Origin: Arabidopsis thaliana
Lineage: Eukaryota > Streptophyta > Magnoliopsida > Brassicales > Brassicaceae
Length of the DNA stretch: 64,000 nt
NCBI RefSeq assembly: GCF_000001735.4
Contig: NC_003071.7
Span: 2,553,001-2,617,000, forward strand
Direction of reading: 5' to 3'
In this document: in pieces, positions 43,635-55,131 of the stretch
Position numbering within the stretch: position 1 is the first letter of the stretch
Layout of the letters: every line of letters starts with the position of its first letter
Made by a program: the position numbers and the translations under genes
Notes under the pieces: model-generated
The model's input: only the letters and a program-made list of their open reading frames with translations
Database searches by the model: none
Told to the model about the DNA's origin: nothing

Positions 43635-44660
43635 TCACATCACCACCTTGTTTGGCTCGCTATCCTCACCTTCATCCAGCGAATCCTCCCTCTTTCGTTT
43701 TCCCCTATCAATAGCTGGAACCAGGGGAGCGTTCGCCAAATCCACTCCATTGAACAAGTCCAGATCCGACTGCAACACTGACTCAGCAGTTGGATGGGCA
43801 GAGCTCCCTGGGATGTCTCTTGTAGCGTTTTCAAAAGGAGGAATATGGTTAAACAATTCACTTGTCTCCATCTCACCATTAAACATGGAATAGCGCATCG
43901 CTTCCATGTCTTGAAATTCTGCGAGAGCATCATGATGATCATCCATATCTTCCTGTTCCTCATCTTCATTGTGTCTTTCTAGCTCCAGGACTCCATTTGG
44001 TTCATCATCATTGATTTCACGAATGACTACGCCTGGGTTGTGATGTTCTGCAGGAGGAGGCATGTCTTCATTATTATCATCATCAAAGTGCTGCTCTTCG
44101 CCACCATTCTGCAGGACACATGCTCCAGTGTCATGAGTCAGCAAGCCACACACCTCGCAGAAGCCTCGAAGACGCTCGTAACGGAACCTGAGCAGGGTAT
44201 TTTCACCGGCCTTGAACTGGAAATGTCTCTGAAATCGCAGGGGAAGTTGGATGTCCCAGTCAACACGAACTCTCACAAATTCAACACGGGCTACAACCTC
44301 TGCATCGTAATCCACGTCCAAGAGGTTTCCAAGAGACCGACCAATGTGAGAAATGACTTCTCGATTGAGGTAGTGAAATGGAATGCCACAAATCTGAATC
44401 CAAAAGGGAATGAAATTAATGATCGGTTGATTTTCAAGCGGGTTCGGGTTCCAATGCTGGAGAATGAGCATCCTGTCATTGAAAGCCCAAGGACCCCGTC
44501 TCACCACCAACTCCAACGATTCTTCACTCGGGAAGATGAATTGGAATTGATTGCCACCAACGATGCGCCCATGAACTAGTCCGGACAGTCCCCAAACACG
44601 CGGCATCGATGTGATGATTGATCTCAGATTCTGTCTCCTGGGCATCACGGGATGACCCAT
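43635..44660 (-). CDS. LINE ORF1 (DUF4283-like, zinc knuckle), 341 aa
   Basis: An open frame, though its true start may lie farther upstream, because plant LINE ORF1 proteins usually begin before the NQFQFIFPSEE segment seen here. DUF4283-like part: FQFIFPSEESLELVVRRGPW, MLILQHWNPN, PFWIQICGIPFHYLN. A knuckle-like CEVCGLLTHDTGAC follows, then an acidic disordered tail with GKRKRED at the end. ORF1 proteins bind LINE RNA to form the transposition complex. It lies 90 bp upstream of ORF2, as in plant L1 elements. Confidence 0.8.
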   Translation of the reverse strand: MGHPVMPRRQNLRSIITSMPRVWGLSGLVHGRIVGGNQFQFIFPSEESLELVVRRGPWAFNDRMLILQHWNPNPLENQPIINFIPFWIQICGIPFHYLNREVISHIGRSLGNLLDVDYDAEVVARVEFVRVRVDWDIQLPLRFQRHFQFKAGENTLLRFRYERLRGFCEVCGLLTHDTGACVLQNGGEEQHFDDDNNEDMPPPAEHHNPGVVIREINDDEPNGVLELERHNEDEEQEDMDDHHDALAEFQDMEAMRYSMFNGEMETSELFNHIPPFENATRDIPGSSAHPTAESVLQSDLDLFNGVDLANAPLVPAIDRGKRKREDSLDEGEDSEPNKVVM

Positions 44661-44890
44661 GAGAAGGAAACGGTGTTGCGACGCCGCATTTCAGAAATCG
44701 TGGCAGTTGCATCACGTAGTGGGGGAAGCCACAACATGGAGATAACCGTCGCACAATCGGAGTCGCAGAAACGCCTCACGACGTCGACGAAACTATCCGA
44801 GAACCAAGTCAAGTAACCGTCCAACCAAATCTAAAAGTAACTGTACATCGCCCTCGCAATCGCTCTCGCAAGCGCCATCTTTCTTTCCTC

Positions 44891-45112
44891 AGTAGTTAAC
44901 TTTTTATTGTAAGCATAGTTTTTCTTTAAACATAATAATTTTTTCTTAATATTATTTATAATATTTATTTACTTTTAAATTTTTTTATAATACTTCTAAT
45001 AAATATGTTTGTATTGGTGAGAACGTTTTAAATACCATAAAAAAGAAAAAAATACAAAATTAAAAATTCATATATTAAAACATATGATTACAAAAGATAA
45101 TGGTAATGATTG
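44891..45112. other. AT-rich gap between LINE and hAT
   Basis: No gene or repeat recognised; A/T-rich sequence only. Confidence 0.5.
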
Positions 45113-48068
45113 GTTAGCCTCAGTGGCGAATCCATGATTTATTTTAACCTCAGGCACAATATTTTTAAAAAATGATATTCAAAAATACTAATATAAAAAA
45201 ATGTTTTATAATAAAATATATCTATAGAGCTATCATACGATTTTCCATACTCTGAAATCTTTTGATCACTACCTTATTTATCACCGTATCAAATAGTTCT
45301 CTTTTAACTAAACAAACCACATAGTCGTTTAGAAACTGATCACTTATACGGTTGCGCAAAGTAGTCTTCACAACAGTAGCAGAGAAGCATCTTTCAACAG
45401 TAGCAGTGGCTATAGGTAAAGTCAAAACTACCTTCAAAAGTCGATAAACCTGAGGATGCGAAAGGTGTTTCCTTGTCTCGATCATAACACGTGCAAGATC
45501 TCCTAGACTCTTCAAATTAGCAAATCTGTCATCTTCCCGAATATTGTCAATGTAAAGACCAAGCTGATGCTCGAGTGATCTCCAATCAACACGAGTAAAA
45601 TCTTGTGGATAAAATTCAGCCAATCTCATAACTTTTAACTGATCAAACTCACGAAACAAATCAGTAGGGCTTAAAGAAGCAACACAACCAAGTAATTCGG
45701 TGTTTACCTCATCGAAACAATCATTATACTCCTGAATTTGCATATCCAATACAGTGTAAAAACACTCCACTTGATAATGATGCAAGTTGGTCATGTTGCT
45801 TTTTTTTCTTGGCTTTCTTGGATCAACAAATTCTCCATCCATAATGACAAACTCAATGTCATGATCCTTACAAGAAGAAAAACTTCATTAAGAAAAGAAT
45901 CCCATCCATCATCTCTGAGATTGAATAAATGTTGCTTGGTGGATTTCACTAGTGACATAGCATTCAGAATGTCTTGGTCTTTCCTTTGTAGAGCCACTGA
46001 TAAACTATTTGTAAATCCAAGAATAAGCAACATCAACTGTAAGTAGAACACAAAGTCAAAGGTATTAAAGTACTTGAGAAGACCATTAGCTTGTCGTCTT
46101 TTGGTACTATCAGTTCCATCATCTTCGATCCACTCAAGCATTTTAATGATAAAAGAGAATAAATCAACTAACCGGAATAATGTTGTGTAGTGAGTACCCC
46201 AACGAGTATTACCGGGTCTCTATAGTGAAAGTTGCTGATTCAATCCTTTTCCCGTCTTAATTTGACCTTGATTGATTCCTTCCTCCAGCTTTTTCCGAAA
46301 TTCATCTCGAACCCTATCCTTTCTCTTACAAGAAGCTTCAACCACATTTATCAAGACAGAAATCATATCAAAGAAATCTCCAATTTCAAAATGTTTTTTA
46401 GCAACTGCCACGACGACTAACTGAAGCTGATGCGCAAAGCAGTGGATATAATATGCAGAACTATTTTCTCTCAAAATTAGATATCTCAACCCATTGAATT
46501 CACCTTTCATATTACTTGCACCATCATAGTCTTGTCCTCTTATCTGTTTTATACTCAATCCATGTTTAGCAAACAATGAATCAATAGCACATTTCAGAAA
46601 TGCAGAAAATGTTTCCTTAACATGGATAAGACCAATAAATCTTTCTTTCACTGTCGCATGTTTATCAACAAAACGAAAAACCACTACCATTTGTTCTTTA
46701 TCAAAAATATCTGCAGATTCATCCACCATCAAGCAAAATACATCATGATCAACTTCTTGAATTATAGATCTAATCACTTCCTCTACAAAGCAATGCACTA
46801 TATCTCTTTGAATTTTGGGACATACCATCTGATTATTCTTTGGAGCATTCTCCAACACAACTTTACTTACAACCTCATTTTGCCCTGCAGTATATTTCAC
46901 AAGCTCTAAGAAATTCCCCCTGTTTGCTGAATCCACTGACTCATCATGGCCTCGAAAAGTTAATCCTTGTCGTACTAAATATCTACAACAATCAATTGAA
47001 GCGTTCAGTCTGATTCTGTATTCTCCTTTTACTATGTCATCTTGCTTATAAAAAGCATGAACAATTGATTGACCTTGCCTCATCAAACAATCAGCCCTTT
47101 TTAATGCATTATTGTGAAAGCTATTCACCAATCCCACGTGTTCGCGTAAACTCTGAGGATTTTTCCAAGTATCGAAACCTTTCGTCGCAAACGTATCACT
47201 TCCACTTTTATTTTCAAGGTAATCTCTAAACAAGTAGCAACCCAAACAGTAAGCTTTATCCTTTTTTACACTGTATTCCAACCAACCACTATAGAGATCA
47301 AACCAGTCTGGATTAAATCGTCTCATTTTTTTTCCTGATAGTGTTTAGGAAAATCATGTCCACGAGGTTAATAAGGACCTTTAATCAGATATTTAGGTCT
47401 TACCTTATCTCTTTCATTAGGATGATAGTCCAAAATATGTTTCCTATCGGCAGGATCCGAAGACAAATCTTCTAGAATAGCTTCTGGAATATTTTTTGGA
47501 ATATGTTGTGACGTTGATTCATGATTTCTTTTGAAAAATCTATGAATTGTTCCCTAATAAGAATAGTTATATCAACATATTAGAAACCAAATTTAGATTA
47601 AAAATTTGTTAACGAACGAATTAATCAAACTACAAAAAATATGTCTTGCATAAATAATCATAATGAATAATTTGATAAAACTAACAGTTTCGTTTCGTTC
47701 GGTCTACCACAGTTTTAATATTAGTTAATCAAAAAAGAGATACTTACGTTAGACATGGTGGCTGGAAATTTGAGAAGAAACCAAAAAGATAAACAATTAA
47801 AAAACAATTTAGTTGACAAAAGAAATCTAGGTCAATTGTTTGTTTCCATCGTTTATTCATTTAGACTGAAACAAATTTTTAATGGGCTATTGTGTTTTCA
47901 ATTGTTATGAGCTGGAAAACATTATAAGAGTAGGGCCTTTTTTTCCCAATGGACCAATAGATAATTAAATTATTGAATTAAATATATGAAAAATTTTTTT
48001 TTTTTTTTTAAACAATGTCGGGCACGTGCCTAACCTTATTTTGATGTGGGTCCGCTCCTGATTGGCCT
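45113..48068 (-). mobile_element. Second hAT element with decayed 8-bp TSD
   Basis: The element spans 45121-48060. Termini CAGTGGCGAATCCATGA and, on the minus strand, CAGGAGCGGACCCACAT form an imperfect inverted repeat. Flanks GTTAGCCT (45113-45120) and ATTGGCCT (48061-48068) agree at 6 of 8 positions, so the duplication has aged. A TTF-type transposase lies on the minus strand. Confidence 0.8.
45222..47757 (-). pseudogene. hAT transposase (TTF type), stop codons and frameshift
   Basis: The probable start ATG at 47757 precedes a GT donor; the body resumes near 47552. A TAA at 47368-47370 lies before the open frame 47326-46220: the TTF zinc finger (WLEYSVKKDKAYCLGCYLF, TWKNPQSLREH), DUF4371 (QGLTFRGHDES, GNFLELV), and catalytic-domain residues (FCLMVDESADIFDKEQMVVV, GQDYDGASNMKGEFNGL, YIHCFAHQLQLVVVAV). 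A TAG at 46220-46222 interrupts, followed by TRWGTHYTTLFRL (46220-45880). A frameshift near 45880 leads to the C-terminal dimerisation region (HLSHPQVYRLLKVVLTLPIATATVERCFSA, NRISDQFLNDYVVCL) ending at 45222. Same family as the hAT at 27.5 kb but a separate lineage by sequence. Confidence 0.85.
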
Positions 48069-48289
48069 GTATCTTTATGGTACAACTCCAAAAAATCTTA
48101 AAGCTCTAATTTTGAACCAATCAAGCTTTAGCTTTCCTAAAAAATCTCACCGCCCAAAACAATTTTTTTTAGCTTTTTTAGCTGTAACTCTTAAAATTTC
48201 TACAACATATTTTTGTGTGCTTTAAGAGCTGTAGACATTTTTTATATAATAACACTTAATTATCTATTTATAATATTTTTATTAATATA
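48069..48289. other. AT-rich stretch with CTGTA-rich words
   Basis: ACAACTCC..AAAGCTCTAATTTT..ACCAATCAAGC and TTTTTAGCTGTAACTC words look like the edge of a MITE; similar ACCAATCAGGCTTTA and CTACAGC words recur near 49314-49420. No boundaries could be set. Confidence 0.3.
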
Positions 48290-49100
48290 AGGGGGGGGGT
48301 TATTGAATCAAAGAATTTATTAGAATCTAACTGAATTGAATTGGGGAGATAAATTAGAGATTTTTAAGGAATGTAAAAAGATTTTAAAAAAATTATTCTG
48401 GTAGATTTTTTGGTAGAATTATTTTTAAAGCATCGTATCTGTTCATCCAAAAAAAAAAAGCATCATCCTCTCAATGAAACCAATAGTCAATGACCCATCA
48501 CCATTGTTGATCCATTCCTTCTTACTGTTAGGTCTATGTTTCTTATTAATCTCATTCACAGTCCATTCCATCACTAACTCCATGATTCAATCTCTCTCTG
48601 CTTCCATCATTGCTATAATTGTATCTTTATATGATTTCAATTATACTTTCTGTTACCCAAACGATTCTATTTATTAGATCTATCCTCAAATCCAAGCTAA
48701 AATCAAATAAAGAAATCACAAAATTCTCGTATGATTAATAACAAGAGAAATCATATCTGAATATGAAGAAGGATATATGAGATTTCGTCATGGCCGACGA
48801 CGACGTGAAACAAAAAAAGGATGGCAATTTCATTTGAGACCCTTTCTATCCAAATCTCCACCTAAAACCTAAGAAATTGTTCTTTCCATTTTACATTAGA
48901 ATTTCTATTAAATTCTTGTCAAATTATTTTGTCATACAAAAATACAAAAACTTGAACAACACTTGCTTTTTATAGAATTCAGAAATCCGGAAATTGAATA
49001 ACACCAGAATTTAAAAAAATTAATAAAATTACCTCAATGAATAACACCAGAATTTAAATTCAATTAAACTCTGTCAAATTCCACAGTTTAATAACCCCCC
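48290..49100. mobile_element. Probable MITE with GGGGGGTTATT ends
   Basis: The left end GGGGGGTTATTGAAT...GAATTT at about 48292 and the right end, minus strand GGGGGGTTATTAAAC...GAATTT ending near 49098, form an imperfect TIR of about 30 bp. No coding capacity inside. The small plus-strand frame at 48474-48677 shows no conserved features. The target duplication is not clear. Confidence 0.45.
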
Positions 49101-49548
49101 TAAATAACATAAATAAAATGTGACACAACAATATATATTTCATTTTTTTTATTATAAAATTTAATATTATAATATATATTTTCATCAAAAATTGTATAAT
49201 GAATATATGATACTTATTATTATGAAATGTTTCATTTTTAATCATATTTTATTTTGCAAAATTTTAAAATTCATATATTTAAAATTTAAATCTATAATAC
49301 TGAATTAATTTTACCAATCAGGCTTTACTATTAAAAAACCTACAGAAAAAACCTACACCTACAGCAAACACAGTTACAGCAAAATAATTACAGCGAAAAT
49401 TTTACTTCTACAGCCAAACCAATCACCCACAATATTACAATAAAAAAATATAGAATATACTTAAGCAAAATAAAATTTAAAATTGAAAAACAGAAAAAAA
49501 ACATGATGATATAAATAATTTAGTCGCTTGTAGTAAATTACTTTGGCC

Positions 49549-50810
49549 TTATTTTTGCCAAATATGTTCAATCAAATCTTTTTTCAATTGTCGATGTGTT
49601 TGTTCATGATGTATTTGAGCTCGATTGGCCATCAAATTGTTCACATTTGTAGTTGTGTCTGTAGAAAAAGAGTTGTCTACTTGAGAAGTCCCGCTTCCTT
49701 CGCCTTCTACGAAATCAGATAAATCAAACTGAGTATATTCGTCTCGTTTATCTTCTATAATCATATTGTGCAATATGATACATGCTCTCATTATTTTGCC
49801 CATTCCCTCTTTATCCCAAAACAGACCTAGGTTTCAAATAATAGCAAACTGAGCCTGCAAGACTCCAAAAGCACGTTCGACATCTTTTCTCACTGCTTCT
49901 TGACAACTAGCAAATAATGATGCTTTCGGTCCTCGTGGACGGGTAATTGATTGGATGAATGTTCCCCACTTCGGATATATATCATATGTGAGGTAATAAC
50001 CCATTTTGTTTTGATGTCCATTGATTTCGTACTTGAGTCGTGGAGCTCGACCTTCTAATATATCATCAACCACCGGTGAGCGGTCAAGAACATTTATATC
50101 ATTACACGTACTTGAACCCCAAAAAAAGCATGTCAAATCCATAGATCTTGAAATGTCACGGCCTCTAAAATAATAGTGGATTTTCCATGTCCGCGTGAAT
50201 ACTGCCCTTTCCAAGCTGTAGTACAATTATTCCACTCCTAATGCATACAGTCAATGCTTCCTACCATTCCCGGAAAACCGCGTTCTTTTCCAAAATGAAG
50301 TAACCGTTCTAGATCCTCACGTGTAGGTCGCCTCAAATATTCATCTTGGAATAAATTTATTATGCCATCTACAAAATTCTCTAGTGCTTGACTCATAGTG
50401 GTTGCGCCCATGCGGAGGTATGCGTTCATCACATTGTTTGCAAGACCATATGCCAGACGCCTAATTGCGGTAGTACATTTCTGTAGGGCGGATAGACCTT
50501 GCTTCCCAGTAGCATCGTCCCTTTGTTGGAAATATGAAAATTGAGAAAGACTTTGAACAATACGAAGGAACAACGGCCTCGTCATTCGAAAGCGTCGTCG
50601 AAACATGCGATCATGGTAAATGGGGTCTTCCGAAAATTAATCGTTGCATAATCGAATATGACTTTCTTCGTGATCTCTCTCTATATTAGCATCCCTTTTT
50701 TTTCCTTTTTTTCGCCGCTACACGTCTACTAAAATTATCTAAACCATCTTCAAAACATTTTTCAAACATCTCCTCCAACGTATCATCATCATGAGAATGT
50801 GATGCCATTA
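49549..50810 (-). pseudogene. PIF/Harbinger transposase (DDE_4/Plant_tran), interrupted
   Basis: Reading from about 50806: MASHSHDDDTLEEMFEKCF, then a basic segment; frame 50606-50238 with MFRRRFRMTRPLFLRIV, DATGKQGLSALQKCTTAIR, REDLERLLHFGKERGFPGMVGSIDCMH (first catalytic Asp); 50226-49834 with DLTCFFWGSSTCNDINVLDRSP, GYYLTYDIYPKWGTF (second Asp) and RKDVERAFGVLQAQFAI (Glu); 49803-49549 with ACIILHNMIIEDKRDEYTQF. The order and motifs are those of plant PIF/Harbinger transposases, which insert at TWA sites. Stops near 50235 and 49830 and a change near 50640 split the frame, so the copy is defective. Confidence 0.85.
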
Positions 50811-51349
50811 TTATTCAAAAGAGAATTGGGTTTGAGAAGAAAAACAATTAAAAGAGAATTGGATTTGTGAAGGAAAACAATTAAAAGAGTCTTGTGGTTT
50901 GTAAATGAAAATAAAGTCTTTGTTTGAGAATAATTGTAATGAAGAATTGTAATGAAAATATGAGAAGAGGAAGAATCGTTTGAATGGATTTCAATATGAG
51001 AAGAAAGACATATATATAAGAGAATTGTACAAATACATTGAGAAGGAAAAGAAAGACCATAGAAAGTAAAAACAAGTGGCTTCTGACCATAAAAACATTC
51101 ATATGTCATGTGCTACTAAAAAACAAACAACTAGTAGCCCTACATTACATCCAAAACAACTACTAAAAACAAAAACAAGGTACATCCGAATATATTACAC
51201 AACCCTACATTCAAGCATCAATACCCCACATCTCCTTTCCTTGCCGACATCACTAGCTTCCAAGAGGAAGTCTTGCACATAAAAAAGCAAAGAATATAAA
51301 ATAATAATAAATGTTAAGTTAACAAAAGAACTGAACTAACAACACATAC

Positions 51350-51870
51350 CTAAAGACCAGAATATTCATTCTCAGAAACAAACACATTGCTTCCAGAAAG
51401 ATACTCTTGGATAAGAGAATTTTTAATTTGAATTTCCATATCACTCAATCCATTAGACCTATTAAGTAGGCTGTCAAGTAGCTTATGTTTGGAGAGTCTC
51501 TCTTTGACAGTCAAATCCTTCTCTTTCACTTCCCACATACGCTGAAGTTAATCAGCAGAACCAGCGTCAGCTCCTCCTTCACTCTTTCCCTTACCTTTTG
51601 ACTTGGCTGAAGCCTTGGCTGCCTTCACACCTATAGGCCTTTTAAGACTTTCTTGTTCTACAGATGAAAGTTTAGCTTTCTTCTTGGCAGAAACTTTGAT
51701 CAGTCTTGAGGATTCTCCAAACATGCTCAAGGATGAATTTGTTTTTTTGATCTTGATGGTAAAGCTTGTAGGCAAGCACGAGAATGTCATATTGAGTCTC
51801 TCCCCTGCGAGGAGTCCGACAGGCAAACTCATAACAGCCTGCAAAGTTCATGATGAGCTGAGAGAAGAGA
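51350..51870 (-). pseudogene. Harbinger ORF1-like partner protein, N-terminus missing
   Basis: Frames 51870-51672 (NFAGCYEFACRTPRRGETQYD, KFILEHVWRILKTDQSFCQEES), about 51700-51548 (LIKVSAKKKAKLSS, RPIGVKAAKASAKSKGKGKSEGG) and 51538-51350 (MWEVKEKDLTVKERLSKHKLLDSLL) match, in order, the C-terminal part of the Myb/NAM-like ORF1 proteins that accompany PIF/Harbinger transposases and help them bind DNA. The Myb-like N-terminal domain is absent; the sequence jumps from 5'-leader DNA straight to NFAGCYE. Frame changes near 51690 and a stop at 51548 complete the decay. It lies 0.5 kb upstream of the transposase on the same strand. Confidence 0.7.
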
Positions 51871-51959
51871 GAAGGTCGTTGAAGCGAAGACCGGAGAAGT
51901 GAGGCCCTCGAGGAGATGCAATGGAAGAGATGAAGCAGGAGGAGAAGCAGAGGGAGTGA

Positions 51960-53885
51960 AGGCAAGATCGAGAGGGAAAATCGGCGGAGGAGAGTGAAAA
52001 TCGGCAGAGAGGGAAAATCAGCGGAGGAGAGGGAAGTTCTAGGTTTTCTCGGGAGAGAGAGGTGAGAAAAACTGAAAGGTCTTTTTCCTCTGCTTTAGCC
52101 AAAACACGTTTCTAACAACAATCAGCACGTGCCACGTCATTTGTTATTGGGTATCAAAAATATCAATCAAGTGCTAAGACTTAGACCCAAAAATATTGTT
52201 TTATCCATTTAAAAATATTTTTGGGCTTTTGATACTAAATAAATATCACCGCTGGGCATGGTCTTAGGTTCACCAAATAAGGGTGAACTCTTGTATTCAC
52301 TTTTTTTATTTATAAAATTTTGAACACTTTTTCGACTCACCTTTAGGGTGAACCGAGCGAGAGGAAAAATCGGCGGAGGAGAGGGAAGTTCTAGGTTTTC
52401 TCGGGAGAGATAGGTGAGAAAAAATGAAAGTTTTTTTTTTTCCTCTGTTTTAGCAAAAACGCGTTTCTAACAACAATCAGCACGTGCCACATCATTTGTT
52501 ATTGGGTATCAAAAAATATAAATGAAGTGATATGGCTAAGACCCAAAAATATTGTTTGGTCCATTTAAAAATTTTTTTTGGGCTTCTAATACTCAGAAAA
52601 TATCACTGCTGGGCATGGTCTTAGGTTCACCAAATAGGGGTGAACTATTGTATTCACTTTTTATTTATAAATTTTTGAAAACTTTTTTGACTCACCTTTA
52701 GGGTGAAGCGATCGAGAGAAAAAATCGGCGGGGGAGAGTGAAAATAGGCGGAGAGGGAAAATCGGCGGAGGAGAGGGAAGTTCTAGGTTTTCTCGGGAGA
52801 GAGAGGTGATAAAAAATGAAAGTTTTTTTTCTTCCTCTACTTTAGCCAAAACGCGTTTCTAACAACAATCAGCACGCACCACGTCATTTGTTATTGGGTA
52901 TCAAAAATATCAATCAAGTGATACGGCTAAGACCCAAAAATATTGTTTTGTCCATTTAAAAATATTTTTTGGGCTTCTGATACTCAGAAAATATCACCGC
53001 TGGGCATGGTCTTACGTTCACCAAATAGGGCTGAACTCTTGTATTCACTTTTTTTATTGTTAAATTTTTGAAAACTTTTTCGACTTCCCTTTGGGGTTAA
53101 CCGATCGAGAGGGAAAATCAGCGGAGGAGAGTGAAAATCGGCGGAGAGGGAAAATCGGCGGAGGAGAGGGAAGTTCTAGGTTTTCTCGGGAGAGAGAGGT
53201 GAGAAAAAATGAAAGTTTTTTTTTTCCTCTCATTTAGCCAAAACCCGTTTCTAATAACAATCAGCACGTGTCACGTCATTTGTTATTGGTATCAAAAATA
53301 TCAATCAAGTGATATGGCTCAGACCCAAAAATATTGTTTTGTCCATTTAAAAATATTTTTTTGGCTTTTGATACTAAAAAAAAATCATCGTTGGGTATGG
53401 TCTTTGGTTCACCAAATAGGGGTGAACTCTTATATTCAATTTTTTTATTTATAAATTTTTCAAAACTTTTTCAACTCACCTTTAGGGTGAACCGATCGAG
53501 AGGAAAAATCGTCGAGGGAGAGTGAAAATCGGCGGAAAGGGAAAATCGGCGGAGGACAGGGAAGTTCTAGGTTTTCTCAGGAGAGTGAGGTGATAAAAAA
53601 TGAAAGTTTTTTTTTCCTCTGCTTTAACCAAAACGCGTTTCTAACAACCATCAGCACTTGCCACGTCATTTGTTATTGGGTATCAAAAATATCAATTAAG
53701 TGATACGGCTTAGACCCAACAATATTGTTTTATCCATTTAAAAATACTTTTTGGGCTTCTGATACTCATAAAATATCACCGCTGGGCATGGTCTTAGGTT
53801 CAACAAATAGGGGTGAACTCTTGTATTCAATTTTTTTATTTATAAATTTTTGAAAACTTTTTCGACTCACCTTTAGTGTGAACCA
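51960..53885. repeat. Tandem array of 391-bp units made from a TE-TE junction
   Basis: The border word GTCTTAGGTTCACC (or close variants) lies at 52261, 52618, 53009, 53400 and 53791: one spacing of 357 and three of 391 bp. Each unit joins about 300 bp of Harbinger 5'-terminal sequence (GGAAAATCGGCGGAGG, TTCTAGGTTTTCTCGGGAG, ending GCTGGGCATGGTC) to about 90 bp of the left end of the GGTTCACC foldback element that follows. Open frames such as that from 52849 are copies of the 5' leader, not genes. Confidence 0.85.
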
Positions 53886-54596
53886 ATCAAAATACAACAA
53901 TATGTAATATCATACTTTATTTAAAAATAAATCAAAATTAAAATCAGAAAACAAATAAGGAAATAAAATCTGTATATTTTGAATTGAAAATGGTTAAGTA
54001 TCAGTTTGTGTTTATAAATAAGAATTTGGGTTTAGATTTGATAATTAAACAAAATTAAATATCGGTTTGGGTTTATAAAAACGTATTTAGAGTTTAGATT
54101 TTACTATTAAACAAAATTATATGTTGGTTTGGGTTTATAAAATAGTATATAGGGTTTAGATTTTACAATTAAACAAAATCATATGTCGGTTTAGGTTTAT
54201 AAAAGAGTGGTTAGGGTTTAAAAATTTAGAATTAAATGAAATTAGATATCAGTTTGGATTTAATGAAAATTGTTTAGGGTTTACATTTTACAATAAAACA
54301 AAATTATATGTCAATTGGGTTTATAAAAATAAGGTTTAGGGTTTTACATTTTATAATTAAACAAAATTATATATCGATTTGGATTTATAAAAGAGTGATT
54401 ATGGTTTAGACTTTAAAGTTAAATAGGATTATATGTCGTTTTCGGTTTGCAGAGATTTTATTTCCTTAGTTTGTGTTGTTTTCTAATTTTAATTTTAATT
54501 TATTTTAAATAAAGTGTGACATGACATATTGTTGTATTTTAATTGATTATTAAAGATGGAGTGAATGAAGTTGGTTCACCCCTAGAGGGTGAACCC
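53791..54596. mobile_element. Foldback element with GGTTCACC ends
   Basis: Left arm to about 53965 and right arm about 54455-54596 are reverse complements: CAATCAAAATACAACAATATG at 53884 pairs with CATATTGTTGTATTTTAATTG at about 54525, and AAATAAGGAAATAAAATCT pairs with AGATTTTATTTCCTTAGTTT. Both ends carry short GGTTCACC...GGTGAAC palindromes. Between the arms lies a 63-bp minisatellite. Non-autonomous, no coding capacity. Confidence 0.7.
53990..54445. repeat. 63-bp minisatellite, seven to eight copies
   Basis: Units of 62-65 bp of the form TATCGGTTTGGGTTTATAAA...TTAGGGTTTAGATTTTACAA...AACAAAATTATA, diverged by substitutions and small indels. AGGGTTTA words in most units resemble plant telomere-like/telo-box sequence by chance or design. 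Confidence 0.8.
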
Positions 54597-54609
54597 AAGA
54601 ATTGTTCTA

Positions 54610-55131
54610 AATTTTATCATGTCATCTAACACTTCAAATTTTTTTTTAAGAAAATAGACAAAAAAATAAAGTAAATCCTCGACAAAAATAATAATTAATT
54701 AGTGGAGTCGAGTCGTTAAGAAAACAAATTAAACGGAGTCGTCTCTTTTCTTTTTAGGTTTTTGATTTTGTGGTCACTATTACGTGAATTGTTTTCAATA
54801 ACAAAATATTCATGTAACTCTCTGATTTAAGGAATATGGTGGTACATACGGAGAAGGTTTAAAAAAATTGATTTGGCCACCGATGTCACCAAAGTGCACT
54901 TATCTTTTCGGTCACACGTCCTAAGAGAACTCCATATTACCTTCCGAGAAATGATTGTCGGAACCATGCGAATGAGGACAAAGCATGGAGAAAGATTATG
55001 TGGTGATTTGTAGGGATAGTAACAAGTCTTTAAAGCCTCTCGTACGTGACGCATCGACCGTCGGACAAGGTGGGCCCATGGACCCGAGAGAGGAAGTGTG
55101 GCCCACTGGTAGGGGCGGTCGGGGCGTTACA
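54610..55131 (-). mobile_element. LTR fragment starting TGTAACGCCC (minus strand)
   Basis: The minus strand from 55131 begins TGTAACGCCCCGACCGCCCC, a typical start of Ty3 LTRs and like the two LTRs at 8.7-17.7 kb. GC-rich sequence to about 55030 then fades into AT-rich DNA. The inner edge and partner LTR are not found, so this is a partial or solo LTR. Confidence 0.35.

Larger units (their letters stand above)
39560..44890 (-). mobile_element. L1-type LINE, minus strand, 3' end missing
   Basis: ORF1 (44660-43635) and ORF2 (43544 to about 39565: endonuclease, RT, zf-RVT, RNase H) lie in the usual plant L1 order. At the 3' end the RNase H domain runs straight into the 27-bp minisatellite with no 3' UTR or poly(A). 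The 5' end lies near 44890 by change in composition. Target duplication not found. Confidence 0.85.

Noticed and set aside
44040..44579. 179-codon plus-strand frame
   Set aside because: Antisense shadow of LINE ORF1; the minus strand encodes DUF4283-like and zinc-knuckle residues.
48474..48677. 67-codon plus-strand frame with hydrophobic segments
   Set aside because: It lies inside a probable MITE; its composition explains the hydrophobicity and no homologous family is recognised.
52661..52849. Short frames starting MAKVEEEKKLSFFITSLS, also at 51848-52102
   Set aside because: Copies of the Harbinger 5' leader inside the 391-bp array; no conserved protein motif.
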